A stretch of 64,000 nt of DNA from Pycnopodia helianthoides (GCA_032158295.1 CM063246.1:19216991-19280990), one strand, 5' to 3'; positions 36,341-51,300 are shown, counted from the stretch's first letter. Numbers and translations: made by a program. The notes: generated by a model not told the origin, from the sequence alone.

Positions 36341-39300
36341 CTGAAAGATGACATAGAAATAAGCCTCATTAGTTAATGAAACACTGTTCTAAATAATTCG
36401 TGAATAAAAGTGTTGCAACATTGGGAGAAGTGGTTTATTCTTGTTTTACTTACTGCATGCAAACAACTACGACAATAACGGCGGTGCAAGCTAGAGCGAC
36501 GACGACAGCCACAACGATAGCTATGACGACGACAGTGGAGAGACCGACGGGGGCTGGTACTGCGGTCGTCGGTGCCACCGTTACGACGGGCTCCTCCTGG
36601 CCCGCCTCTACTCCCTGCACCGACACGCTGACGTTCAACGAAGAAAGAGACGTTGTCAGATTGTCCATGTTCTCTTGGATGGCTTCAAGCAAAACATCTT
36701 GGTCTAAATAAGGCCCTGGAACAGAAAACAAAACGTTGTGGTATTAAAAAGCCAAAGTATACCTTTGGTTTGTGGAAACCGTTTGTATCTTTCTAAGGAA
36801 TATTACAGAATTGGTAAGAAGAAAACTTGTAAAATATACTTTTTGATCACAGATTTACATAAAACTCACACGGTCTAATGATGATGATAGTAGAAAACAT
36901 CCCTTGAAATATTTCTGTCTGAAATGCCATATTTGATGAGAAATGAATAAACTAATTTTCAGATTGAAGTTTATCGCTCAGTGAGCGTTTTAATTTTTTG
37001 AATCTATATGATTTCATGTAAATGTGTAATCGGTTTTTCACTATTTTCTCGTGACCCAGATGGCCGATCGATCTCAAACTTCTACAGGTTTGTCAGTTTA
37101 TGTATATGGTCTGGATTACATAAAGTGCTTACTCTGCCAGTAACTGTTTTGTTAGCAAAAAACTGTTCCTTTAATCGTATACAAATGTAGATATATACGG
37201 AGCTATTAAAGGGACACAGGTGAAGAAAAACAAACAAAGGATAACAAATCTTCGTTCGAACGAAGATGATCCTCGTTCAAACAAAAACAATCTACGTTTC
37301 GATATATCTACGTTGAACGGAAAAAACAGCTATTGTGAAGGAGGACCTTTTCGAAGACCTTTTTCGTTCGCCGCAGGTTTGTTAATAATTTCGGATATGG
37401 GCACTTTCAGATACATAATAAGACGTTTATTTCGTAGTGTGGCAATTGAACAAAACAAAAATGTTGCTTCAGTATTTGCCTTGCAGTATAGCAAGGAAGT
37501 GTGGCATTAGTTCTGACGCAATACAGTGGTGTGGAAGAAGGGGGGGTTCACTGTCAGCAAAATCGCCTTGCCACCGTCACTTATAATTATAAGCTGTCAA
37601 GCAAGAGCATTACTGCTTCGCTTAATTATCAAATGCCATGATACTATCATGACCACTCTTACAAGCAATGCGGATTTGGAACGGGTTATTTAGAACGGCA
37701 CCATAAACGTTTTTTTTATATTTTTTATAAATGATGCTTAATGGCGGCGTTACTTGTAAGTACGACGGCTATTACGATGATTACAATTCAAAGCAACTGA
37801 ACGACTTAATAGTGTACCTGTTTCACGCCGTCGAATTGAATGCGGCCTTCCCCAGTCCAAAATGGTCTCGGCTTCCCTTCGTCTGCGTGATGTCGATCCT
37901 GCGCTGCACAGTTCCGTGGTGGCCGGTGGAGTGACCAAGAACATGACCAAGAAAGCATCGGATCGACCCGAATAGGGCTCAGGGTACCCGTTTGCCGTGA
38001 TGGTGTGGGATTCGTTCACATAAGACAACATTTCAACTCTGTTTTACAGATTATAGGAAAAGGAATAACAACAATGATGTTATTAGTTGGAAACTAGAAC
38101 GTCCATGCATCGCGATCATAAAACAGCAGCAGTATACACTCTAAAACCTCCCGGTCAGAATTGACCCGGATTCCAGGTCATATAAGCGGGGCCTGACCCA
38201 TTTCCGGGCAATTCTGACCCAGAACTGAATTGGATCAGGCCCAACGTAACCCAGAACTGGATCAATTCTGACCCGGAAGGTTTTAGAGTGTTTTTATTGC
38301 CACAGTTGATCATAATGTCAATGATACTTTGACTTACCAAAAATAACTAGGCCTATACCTTTTATTTGAATGTGCTTATTTATTTATTTTCCTTAAAATA
38401 TCCTTAACGAGGGTATCCCATCCAGCACGCTGATCATTCAGGACCCATTATAAAAGTACATAAAATATAAAGTACAAACAAATAATAATAATAATAATAC
38501 TAATAGTAATGGAGACTTATAAAGCGCACAATCCACAAAAGTGCTCATGGCACCAATACAAACATTAACATATACATGTACAATAATCAAAGTGGAAACT
38601 TAGGCCTAACGACAGCAAGATAAGGGGCACAAATACAATACTTAAAAATTGACCAGCCTTAATGGCCGATTTATATACTAGAACAGATGTACTGAATCGC
38701 ACACCTCTCAGCCTACCGCACACCAAACAAAGTTATATTAAAAGTGGAGAGAGAACGAAATTCAATACATGTTGCCACATTAGAGGCAATATATACTTTT
38801 GGTAATTGTCAAAGACTAATATCCTCACATGGTGTATCCCAAACATATGCATGAATTAACACACCTGTTAGAAATTTGGCTCAATTGGTCATCGAAGGTT
38901 GCAAGAAAATAATGAAAACAAATTGTGTGCTTTCAAACGCTTGAAAAAGGTTTCATGCCCAGATTCAAATATTTTTGTGAGAATTTTCCTCTTTCTCATA
39001 CCAAGTAAGTTTTTATGGTATTGTATTCCTTAAGTAATTACCAAAAGTATCCAGTGCCTTTAATTAATGATCACGTAGTTTACACAATGTTGTTTGTTCC
39101 ATTCACATCTTTGAAACAAAAAGTAAATAATTCGAATCTGTAAAATACACTACAATTTTACTTTGTACAATTAGTGGATGACTCTTGTAATGCCTGCCGA
39201 TACATAAGAGGAGTTTTAGATAACTATGATCTTGCACATGTAGAAAAAATGAGCCAATTTTTAAAATCGTTTCTTTCTGACAAAGAGTTAGATTGATTGG

Positions 39301-42300
39301 CATAAATGAGAACATAAACTTCCTCATTCGAGTTCAACGTTTTGATCAACATGATTTTTGATTTTTCGCCCCACGTACACAATTATACTTGGAGCTAACC
39401 TATAGTGTCTTGATGACAAAAAAATAATCTTAGAGGCTCTTGGCTAGGACCCAGACCCATGATTGCAAACAAAATGTACATCAGTTCAATTTGAAAAGTT
39501 GAAGAGATGTACAGAAAATTATTTTCCACAGAAACAAGAAATGAAAAATGACATCGATAATTCTGCCATGTATTAATATCACAGACTTACGTGTTTTTTG
39601 TTCCATCACCAGGGCAGCATAGTTCAAACCTGTCATTACAGAATGACGTCACTATGTAGGCAATAAAGCGAATAAGATACGGCTCTATGTAATCCCACTA
39701 CAATGAAACAGAAGCAACGTGTATTAATAATAGACAAATTAATATTTTTTAATGACCTCTCAGGAAAAAAAGGTATTGTATATTGCTTGACCAAGTATAA
39801 TTGTATGTCTGCTAAGTCAAAGGAAATCAATGTTCCAAATAATCAGTTTAACATTGATGCTTTTGCTAACTCCTCCGTCATGATGTAAACTGCAATTTGT
39901 ATATTTTAGATATTGTTGTAACCCTTCCCCAGGGTAATGGGATGTGTTCCTTTTAGAATAAAACAAGAAATCAAATCAATAATAACAAGCACTGGTATTA
40001 TTCTTTATAACCCTGCAAGTGTAGTAATATCAGATTCCACCACACATCTCGAGGGGTGCTGTATAAAGCTGGCAGTAGCACGGAAACGCCCTGTTCACAC
40101 TAATCAAAAACATGTTTTTTTTAAAAAACATCTTCTTGAGGTTTTTTTTTTATCTTCTGCCCTGTCCACGGTCTTTGTAAGGTATAGCGAATATTAAAAC
40201 ACTCTTACAATGCCTGGATCTTGGCGTTTTTAGCTCTTTAAAATACTATCTGGTTTGATCAGTTTTCTACATAAAATTATGTTTGCTTGTAATGACATTC
40301 ACTAGTTTGTTGATGTTTGATATTTATTTTCTACTCATTTTTTCGTACCAGTTTTTTTTTATAATCAATTAAAATACCGTAAAAAAAATAAAGCTGACTG
40401 CAAACTTATCAAAAAAATTCCACTCACATCGTTGATGTCGGCCAGAAGGATGACAATTACCCCATACCGGACTTGTTCCCGCTCGTCTGCGTGTTAAAAC
40501 ATTAAATGAGGATGCAATTAGGACTTTTAAAATGTATGTAATACAGAAATTCATTTCCCCCCATTTTGACACTGCCTATGTGCGCATGGGTCCTAGTTTT
40601 GGCTCAATGCAGTAAGTTCTTTTGTTTCTTTTTAATCGCTTTAAAAATTGTATTATTGCTATTTTGTATTTGTTAATAATTCTTGGCCACACACAACATC
40701 ATCTTCAAGGACGTTTTTATACCAGGTTTACCAACAATCAGGAGAAAAAACCCTTAAAATTTGTTTTGAAGTTAAACTGAGAGAAGTGAGCTTGAGTAAT
40801 ATGAGTTTGTTGGTGGGGATAGTGATAAAACAAAAAGTTTTACAATAAAACAAACGGTAAAATTTAAAAGTTACTTTTCTTTCCCCCCACGAGTTATTGT
40901 GTGCCCCCCCCCCCCAATTGAATAGAAAAGATCTTTTAAAATAAATGTAATCAAAATTAGACTAGAGGGATATCAGCAGTAAGATGGCTTGGAGAGAAGC
41001 GTACTCGATTGAACCCTCTGACAGCAGCTCACACTGACCTAGATTCCGGGGCCCAGCCAGGGGGCTTGACCCATTTCTTGGTCAGGCTGACCCGCTAACT
41101 GGTTAAGTATAGGATTCTGGTCGGATTATGTGTCAGATTTGACCCATGTCTGTGTCATTCTGACACAAATTCCGGTTCATACTGAGCCAGAGATGGGTCA
41201 GGCCCATAAGGCCTGGAACCGGGTCACTTCTGACCCGCAAGTTATTTTAGAGTGCATCTGGGGATCGACAGTAGACTGCAATAAAGTAAGATACTTACGT
41301 TGACAAGTGTCACCTTGGTAATCTGATGTACATTGGCACGCACAGGAGGCTGAGTCGAGTGTCCCACCATTCGAGCAAGTTACAGATGGGCAGGCTGTTG
41401 TTGGTGCCTGGGTCGTCAGAACAGCTGTTTTGTAGCAGAGAATCACAAAACAGCAGTCAAAAGAAATTGTTCGAGTGAATTTTAACAATCAACAGCAGTG
41501 TGCAACGAAACATGGTACTTACTTTGACACGTGCTGCCTTGGTACCCGGGTAAACATTGACACTCGCAGGAAGCCGCGTCGAAAGTGCCGCCGTTGGAGC
41601 AAGCAACTGACGGGCAGTTAGTCGTGGTGGGTTGCGCGGTGGTGGTCGTCAGAACAGCTGTTTTGTAGCAGAGAATCACAAAACAGCAGTCAAAAGAAAT
41701 TGTTCGAGTGAATTTTAACAATCAACAGCAGTGTGCAACGAAACATGGTACTTACTTTGACACGTGCTGCCTTGGTACCCGGGTAAACATTGACACTCGC
41801 AGGAAGCCGCAGTCGAAAGTGCCGCCGTTGGAGCAAGCAACTGACGGGCAGTTAGTCGTGGTGGGTTGCGCGGTGGTGGTCGCCACATTCGCAGCTGTAG
41901 TCGCAGCATTCGTCTGTGCTGGACCTGCTGTTGTCGGATCTGCTTTTCCCCCAGATGAACACAAAAGTCATATTATTATTGGGTGCATTGTAATAATTAC
42001 GGACAAGCAATAACCGCTCACTTGTTTCAGAATCGTTAAAATCATGAATTATATATCTTCAATTAATTGTGCTACACAGCTTATTGACCCCTTGCACAAA
42101 GTGGAAAGAACCTTACACGAAGTGTAAGTTTACCTTTTGTTTTGTATAGTCAAATTTATTTATCAGTAACATAAGTATTGCATTTATAGCATTATTTGTC
42201 AAAAAGGAAACTGTTGTAATTTTTGCAGTGAGGGGCTGCCCGTACTTTTTGCCAACCAAGGTTTGCAAAACTCGCAGCTGTGACGTTGCCCGAGTTTTTG

Positions 42301-45300
42301 CCAACCGAGGTTGGAAAACTATGGAAAGCCATCAATGCAAACAAAAACAGATAGCCACAGTTTTTAACAATGTTACACAAGTATTAAAAAATAGTGTTGA
42401 ATTTGTTGGAAACAAATCAACCAATCATGAGAGGTACTTTACTTAATTGAAAGTTTGCACAATGTGTTGAATTTTGTTGAAACGTCTGTTAACACGATTG
42501 ATTGTTTTGCTAACATTCGGCCTTCCATGCCAACCAGCGCGGTTTGTTGATCAACAAAGGAAAGGTCTATAGTTGACACTCAAAATGGCGGACTGACTGC
42601 GCGTTGTGCAAGGGGCCAACACCTAGAAGTGGACGTTCCATGGACTCGTTTACATGTCGAGAATAATGACATAACTGTAAATTGATCTTTTTTATTACAA
42701 AATATAATGCAAAACGAAAGCGGAAATTTCTTGCTAAAGTTAGGGTTTTTTTTTTTTTTTTTTTATACATACCGCAAACATATCCTGGGTCTTGATCAGC
42801 TGTATGATCAGAAAAAACAAACAAATAATAGAAATAAAACAAATACAATATAAAACAAAAATAAACAGTGGATAAGCTTAGTCAACTTCCTACTTTTATA
42901 GACAAAAAGTTGGAGACACCTTGAACACAACAATTTATACAAAATACCATCATATTAATGTTTTCTTTTCATATCAACTTAAGCGATTTGACTTCAAGAA
43001 TTATTATGTGTAATGATGACAGAATTGACAATCAAACTTAAAGGAACATTACAGAATTGGTAAGAAAAAACTTGTATATACTTTTGATCACAGATTTACA
43101 TAAACTTACACGGTCTAATGATGATGATAGTAGAAAACATCCCTAGAAATATTTCTGTCTGAAATGCCATATTTGATGAGAAATTAATAAACTAATTTTC
43201 CGATTGGAGTTTATCACTCAGTGAGCGTTTAATTCATTTGTTGAATCTATATGATTTCATGCAAATGTGTAATCGGTTTTTCACTATTTTTTTCGTGACC
43301 CAGATGGCCGATCGATCTCAAACTTCTACGGGTTTGTCAGTTTATGTATATGGTGGATTGCATAAAGTGCTTACACTGCCAGCAACTGTTTTGTTAGCAA
43401 AAACCAATTCTGTAATGTTCCTTTAATGAACTCACCCACGCATGTGTCACACAGTGCTGGGCAGTTGGTCAACACGTAACTATGATCCTCATCACACCAG
43501 CTCTTGGGCCAACCAGGATTGGCCCCGCAGTACGCATGCGTGTTCTCGCACACCGCTGAAATCGTACACAAAATGTTACCACGGTAAACATTTAATGAAC
43601 ATTTAGTGTGTGTGAAAAGTGAAACACTGCTATCACAATGGATCTCGGCTTATAGGCCTATAGGCTGTATACGAAAGTCAATATCAAGTTGCGTTGTCAA
43701 CAATTTAAAGAAAATCACCACGTCATGCAACTTTAAATTTGAGTTCAGTTGCTCGAACAGCCTCATGATGAAAAAGAAGAGAAAATAATCGCTTCAAAGA
43801 AGAAAATGTCAACCAACGTCTTTTGCGACAGTTAAATTTGGTCTATAGTTTACATTCCACTGGTCTGAACTGCCATGAAATTCTACAATTGCCGGATTGT
43901 GGAGCAAATATTGACCTACACCCGCGTCAAAAACACACACATTATCAGCCCGGATGTTGGGTCATTGTGACGCAGATATCTCGGCAAGCTGAGACTGGCA
44001 TACACCTTTATATCTGAGCCCAATTTCATAGAGCTGCTTATGCAAAAAAAAAAGCAGCTAAGCAAAAATTTATTACGCTAAAAATTTAGGTAACCAGCCA
44101 AAATGTGACGTTTGTGACTTGTTTTCAGCTTCTTTTTGCTTGTTTATAACGGTTAAGCACTATGTGCAGCTCTGTAAAATTGGGCCTGAATTCAAGACAA
44201 CTCTGTTGACTCTGGGTGTTTCTCAGTGTACAGTTAGCCCTATATAGGACTCTTCCTCTGTGCTGTAGTATAATACGAAAGTGAAAGTCCGCCAGGGCAA
44301 AGTGTACGTGTGTTAATACACCAAAGGCTCAAGATATTTCAATTAACTGTGGAAAGAAAACGGGAGACCAACCCAAACGGAACCAGTCCAGTTTACGCAT
44401 TCAAATATTACGAGTGACTATGTACCCATGTGAAGGCCCAATTAATAATAATATAAAAAGCATCTGGAGGTTAGTGGATCTCATTCTTACTTCCGCAATC
44501 TGATCCGTAGAAACCATTTGGGCAGGAACACGAACATGCATCGCTGTCTAACGTCCCGCAGTTCTCACACACCTGGGCACAAACTGGTTCGAATAACACA
44601 AAGTAAATCAATAATTATGACATGGGTGCATATTACATATAGTTCAATAGACCTTTTTGCACATGACGTCATTTGAGTAGGGCGCCCTCGGTTAGAGGTC
44701 TAAAGAAGGTTGGTCATCGGCCCATTCTGTGCGCCGCGCGTACAAAGATGCGCGTTTCCATTGTTTCATCATCGTTTTACCGCTAAGAAAGTAAGATGGT
44801 GGCGTAATGACGTCAATGCATAATGTCTGTAACAAATTAACAAACAATAATAACATGCAAATCATTTATAATGCTTCATCTATGTGTACAAGACACTATT
44901 CCGAGGCGCAGCACATAACAAAACACAACAACCAACATTAGAGAGATATATATATGCAATACAAAGATACAAATCATAAAGTGAAAATAAACAACTCGCA
45001 TTATGGGTCACGATGTCACTAATTATGTGCCAAGTTAAACAAATGAGACTTGAGCAAGTTTGTCAATTGGTTAAAAGAACTGCAGCTTATTATATTGACT
45101 TGTACAGTGTTCCAAGTTTCGGTGCACAGACGGAAAAGGCACGATCGCCATGTGTTTATGATGTCCTTGGGGCAGTTGAGAGGGACTTAGTGAATGGTTC
45201 GTTCCCCCTTTTTTATGAGAAAAGAAAGTTTTACTGTCTTTACATAAGTTCTAACTGTAAATTAAATGCAAAATTAAATTCTTTGCACCGCGCGTACTTA

Positions 45301-48300
45301 GATGTGCCTTTTCTATTGGAATACGCCATCTTTTTACCTCCTAGATGGCGGCGTGATGACGTCAGTGCATAAGGTCTATGGAAGAGAACGAAATTGAAAG
45401 AAACACGGGACAAAACGGACAGTTAACAACAATCAACTGACATTTTCAAGAGAGAATCAATTTAAGTAAAAATGTTTAAATTCTAAGCTTACCGCATTCT
45501 TCAGAGTGCGTTGAACACAGCCCTGAGTACGAAGAGAATGAATATAAAAAAAATAAAAAATAAAGAAAGTCATCCAGAATTCATATTCATAATTCTTCCT
45601 AAAAAATTATAACAGGCTGAAATCAGTCGTTAGTTTAAAACGTTTCTGAAGGTCATACTTACGGCATTGGTTGGCGTAACACTGACCAATCCCTCCATCA
45701 CATTGTGTACAAGGTGTGCCGGTCAGAAATGGTTTGGTCCCGGCATAATTTCCACTGTAAGGTCACAGAGAAACATCTTTTATTGTGTTTTCATAAACAA
45801 AGGAGAAAAACCCCGAATATTATTATTCTGGTAGGTCTGCTGCTACCTCGTGTCACAACGATCTCAGTTGTAAAGCATTAGTGGTGCCAGCCTGAACATT
45901 CTGACGTCACATTTCGAGGCTCGGGCGACCGCGGCGAATAACGCCAATTACGAGCCTTTAGATCCATCTGGCAGTGACCTGCCAGATGTACCAATGACCT
46001 TGCATGTCATGATACACACACTTTCTACATGAACAATGACTGTGTGTGGTCAGTTCAGATGAGTTTTGGCGGTAGTAACCAATAATTGTTTCGGTTAACT
46101 CGGCCATTGGTTCATCACTGGCCAATGAACGCACCAGTTATTAGTTTACGATCACTGCCAAAACGCACCACTGATAGTTAACGCGCCAGAGCCTGCTTTT
46201 CTGTCCAATGGTACCATTGGGTTTGTAGGACCGGCGCTGTCTTTATCCGTACGGGTAAATACAGGGGACCAGTCAAGGCCCACACCATCTAGAGAAATAA
46301 AACACGGATAGTACTGAACTCAATATTGATTTCTGTGTCTCTGTGCACGCCCTCATGCAAGTTGTTGACAAATGGTATCAGTACGTGGCATCCCGGTATG
46401 GCAAAATCAACCAGCTATACCAATGTGAAATCTGGAAATTGTTTAATACACAGTTTAAAAAAAAAAGCATCGCAGTAGCGCCCATGGACGAATTCTCTTA
46501 AAGCTGATTGATGCAGTTAGCTACATTTCTGTATATGGGTCACATTGAGTCAATGATAATTGTCACTTACGGTGGACCATAGTTGCATGTAACGATCCAG
46601 TTGTTGGTCCAGGATATGCCCGATGCTGTTGGACAGAATGACATTGCACATCCAACCGCGTAGCTATTTGCCCAGACAACCTGCGAATGAATGATCATTT
46701 AAAAGTGAACAAATTGTCATGACATCTTCACAATTCCTTTTTTTTTTGCACCGTGCGTTTATTGAAAACCCTAGGGTAGGAGTGATTTTACTTTTACCGT
46801 GAATCGATGATACATTGTTTCTTTCTTGTAGAAATGTACTCTCTAAAAACTCCGGGGTCAGAATTGACCCGGATTCAAGGTCAAAATGAGCCTTTTTGGT
46901 ACATTGAAGTTCTCGGTTTACAATACCTGCGTGTAGTGGCCACAAACTTGGTTCGTCTGACATGTGTTCGTGTCGTATGTGTAGAACTGATCCTCGTTAT
47001 ACCAGCTCTGAACAGCGCCACCACCGTTTACCCGATTAGATTGAGATCCATAGCCCTGGATGTAGAGGTTCTGCCCAAGCGACGCAAAGGGGCTGATGTT
47101 GTCCGGTTGGCCATGGTCCCACGTGCACGTATCGGACCACTGCTGGGCCATGGTGGCTAAAGTGTCATCCCATACCTGAAAGGGGAGCAGAACAATTGGG
47201 TTCTAAAAATAATAATGCGACCACCCCTCCCCCGCTCAGAACCCTTGCCGACCCACTCCCTCAATAATAATATTTAAAAAAAACATTTTGACAGGGGGAT
47301 TGAAGCAGAAAAGAACTTTAATCTCTTTTAAATCTCCTGTGTGCATAGCCTGTGAACTTATTTAGACTGTTTGAAAAAGACATACATACATGCATGATTG
47401 AGTACTTCCAATTAATGTGATTAACAATAGGCCTACATGACTTTTGTAACGGGTAACCCGATGGAGCCTCAGCACTCAACAACAAGATCTCTGTTGACAT
47501 TGTGTTTGAACATAAAGAGGAAGCGAAACGAACTTCCACAGGATGATGAGATTTGACAAGAACTTCACTGGTACATTACACACAAAAAAAACCAAAAAAT
47601 ACAAATTAATTTAATAAATGTTTTTTCATAGTTCAACTAGCCGTTAAAATTTATCGGACAAACATGGGACCATTACTGGTTTAAATCACTATATATGTTA
47701 CTCCGAAACTATACATCAAAATAGCCGACGGACATTCAATAAACCCAGGACCAGTGCGACAGGATTTTCGTTCAATTCAGTTCAATTCAACTATTTGTTC
47801 ATCATGCCAGCATGAAGATCGTTACTTTGGTTTGTACGTATAAACATTATTACACACATTACACTCTGTCCTGGAAGATCAGCCCCCAAAAGGGGTGAAT
47901 TGTGTAGAAATTTCGTCTGATAGCGCTCTTTTTTAGTTAACTTCATTAGCCATGTTATTTTACCGTAGCGGGGGGGGGGGGGGGGACACATACACAGGGG
48001 GACAAAATCCCCTATGGGTGCACCCCACTAAATAATCTCCCATAGCATACAGTGCAAAGGGTAAAATATTCAATAATATACGAACAAATACTTAGAAGTC
48101 TCACAGCTTTTAACGGTACAGGGGAAATTATAAATTGACTCTTGAACTTTTATTCTCTGCTCATTTTGATAATTGGGAGTCCCTCGGCCCGTCGAGTTAA
48201 TCTCCCTTCTAATAAAAACACCCCTACACAGGTGTAATTTTCAAAACGTCCGAGCATCAATCTTGAAAAATGTCCCTACACATCTTAGCAATTAGGACTA

Positions 48301-51300
48301 CATGTATTTAGTTCAGGGCCTATGTCATCCAAAATACCCAAAGTTGGAATTCAACAACCCCAGGTCACAATTGGGCAACATTTTTACACTAAAACACTTT
48401 CTGTGGGCTCTCAAATCTGTCTCAAATAGAATATTTTGAGGGCCTACAAAAAAATTAATGAGCTCGACGCTCTGTTTTCTCCTTATTTGGTCGGGTGCAC
48501 CCCTATGATGACATATCCCCAGAACCTCTCTACCATCAAGCTCGTTTATTTGCATGCAGCGGTTGCACGTCCAACAATGCCCCGTAAGTAGCTTATTTAC
48601 CCAGACAGCCCTTGTCCACACCGAGCACAGAAGTCAGATCGATATCACCATAGAGCAAGAATATCACGTAGCGCCCAAGAAGTTAAACTAATAAACCGGA
48701 CAGTTGACGACTCGAAGGGCGTGCAAAACACTCCTGAGAGGGTATTATAGCTTGAGAAAGCGGTTCGAAACGGCGGCTAATTCAACACTGCGCCGGATAA
48801 CATATATGAACATCAAACTTACCTTGCATGCTCAGATTTTATTTAATCGATCTATTTTTGTCTGAGAAGGTGGTAGCTTCTTCAATTGGCTTTTTCAATT
48901 ATTAAGGAAGTCAATAAAGAAGTTGAGGAAATAAAGACAGCTTGAAATCGTTCATGCATGTACATGCATGAACGATTTCAAACTGTATACAGCCCAAAGG
49001 TCTTCGTACGAAAGTGCCAAAAACAGAACAAGAAATATTAAATTTGAATCAAATATTTTCGAAAGTATGAAACATAGTTGATTGTCAATGAAAAGGAAAA
49101 GCTAGAAGCAACCTACATGAAGTTATCGTTCATTATTACAAGTATTTGTTTTTATACTCTTCGGTTTTAGAAATAACAATTTGTTCCCAATCAGCGCTAA
49201 AACAAGAGTAAATATTTCAGGTGGGAAAAGGGGGTGCACCCCTTTTTGCAATGGCGGTTCTCCTGGCAAATTAATACTCGTATTTTGTATTCTTTAAAAG
49301 ACTCAGCGCTCTTGTTATGCCGTTTTTACTATTTGTATAAGATAATCTGACGTGAATGAAAAAAATAAATACATTGTCTGCGTATTGTTTCAAATACATT
49401 GAAATTCTTACATTAAAGGTACATTACAGAATTGGTTTTTGCTAGCAAAACAGTTGCTGGCAGTGTAAGCACTTTATGTAATCCACCATATACATAAACT
49501 GACAAACCTGTAGAAGTTTAAGATCGATCGGCCATCTGGGTCACGCAAACAAAATTGTGAAAAACCGATTACACATTTGCATGAAATCATATAGATTCAA
49601 CAAGTGAATAAAACGCTCACTGAGCGATAAACTCCAATCGGAAAATTAGTTTATTCATTTCTCATCAAATATGGCATTTCAGACATCATCATTAGACCGT
49701 GTAAGTTTTATGTAAATCTGTGATCAAAAAGTATATTTGACAAGTTTTTTTCTTACCAATTCTGTAACGTATCTTTAAAGCTTATAAAATGTTACATTTC
49801 TTTCTGCCCCAGTCTATTTTGAGAAACGATTTACGCATGAATTATTTTCTCAGATTCAAGTGTTTATGGGTGAAAAAAATTATCCAAACCATTTTCGTTC
49901 GTAGGGAATCCTTTCTCAATATTTATCTATCTATTTGTTTATTCATTCATGCATTAAAATATTATAATACATTAAACAGAAGACTTACAATAACAATCAG
50001 ACCAAGAAATACGAAAAACAGAGAAATAATGTAGAAACACAAACAACAAACAGCAGCCTTGTGATTTTCCAAAAGCGAACTAACTCACTATCTGAAAGAA
50101 CAATCCACATGAAATAGTTTATGCACTGCTTCTCACCAAACAAGTTTTTATGGTCATTAATTTTTTTGATTATTTACTAATCTATAACTACCCTATAAAT
50201 AAAGTGAGGAAGCCGAAGTTGTGTTCAGTATTAATATGTCTGCTTCCAGGGTCTAGACATCACCAGATATCTTACAAGCCCTGCCTGTGAATTTGAACAA
50301 AGACAGGCTGTACTGTAACCATGGATGAAGAACCAAAGCGTCCCCCGGGATTATTTGTTTGAATAAACGGCAAGGATTAGTGCCTACGTGTTGGTTTTTG
50401 CTCCCGATCGGGTGATCTGATCTCAGATTATAAGGATTTCATGTCAATTCTAACCTTGAATTTTTCTAGATTGTGTGGTTGGATCATTACGATTATTGAA
50501 AAATTAAAGGTTGGACATGTTATTCTTTCAACAGACAAGTAGGTATAATTATACCTTTGAAATAACGTTTCGTGTTAAAAGCAATCAACTGAAAGAGAAC
50601 ACTATTGAACAAACGAACGAAGCCAAATTGACGTTCTAACTAGCCTTGGAATTATTATAGAAACCCGACAAAGCGTATAATCGTAGTTGACGTGTAGGAG
50701 GTTCGATAAATTCACAAGGTTACACAACCAAAGTTTTTAGTTGTCGTATACAGTATTGGGTTCAAATAAACAACACAACTTTCAAGATTAAAGATATTTC
50801 ACCTTGTCAATAATTTGTTTTCGGAAGAGTAGGCTCATTTCACTCCTATATTTTGTTTCACATCGTACAAACACATGTGGTCCTTTAGCTGAATTGACGA
50901 AGCTTGTTTCAGAAAAAGCAACACAGAAAGCATAATTTAGTATTTCATACGCGTACATATTTTATACGAATTTTTAATCATTTGTTGTTATTACCACATA
51001 CGACAAGTATAGACACCTACTTTGAACCGAGTGGCTTGAGCAGCCTTTTATTCAAAATACTCAAATAGTTATACATGATCTTATAACCATGAACATTTTG
51101 TCACAAATGCAACCATTTAGCCAAACTGAATTTACAAAACTGAAAGCACTCTTAGCAAATCGATTTCCGGTAGTAACCCAATCCGCGAAATCATAATAAA
51201 TTTGCAAGAACTGTACCGATCTCCGGCAGTGTCATTTTAATCCGCTAGACCGTAAACATTATCCAAATTTACACAAAGACTGCTCAAACGAAAGTGAAGT

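Noticed and set aside
36450..36731. Stand-alone 93-residue membrane protein
   Set aside because: The frame begins with an intron end (TTTCTGTTCCAG) and finishes at a GTAAGT donor; it is exon 15 of the larger gene, and phases agree with its neighbours.
44016..44187. Pair of repeat ends considered as a CRISPR-like or miRNA hairpin
   Set aside because: The hairpin is imperfect and is shared with 13023-13226 as a MITE; there are no regular spacers.
45013..45372. 119-codon plus-strand frame
   Set aside because: It lies inside an intron of the minus-strand gene and its last third is a MITE fragment.
46807..47160. 117-codon plus-strand frame
   Set aside because: It is antisense to CAP exon 2, which has the CAP signatures and consensus splice sites.
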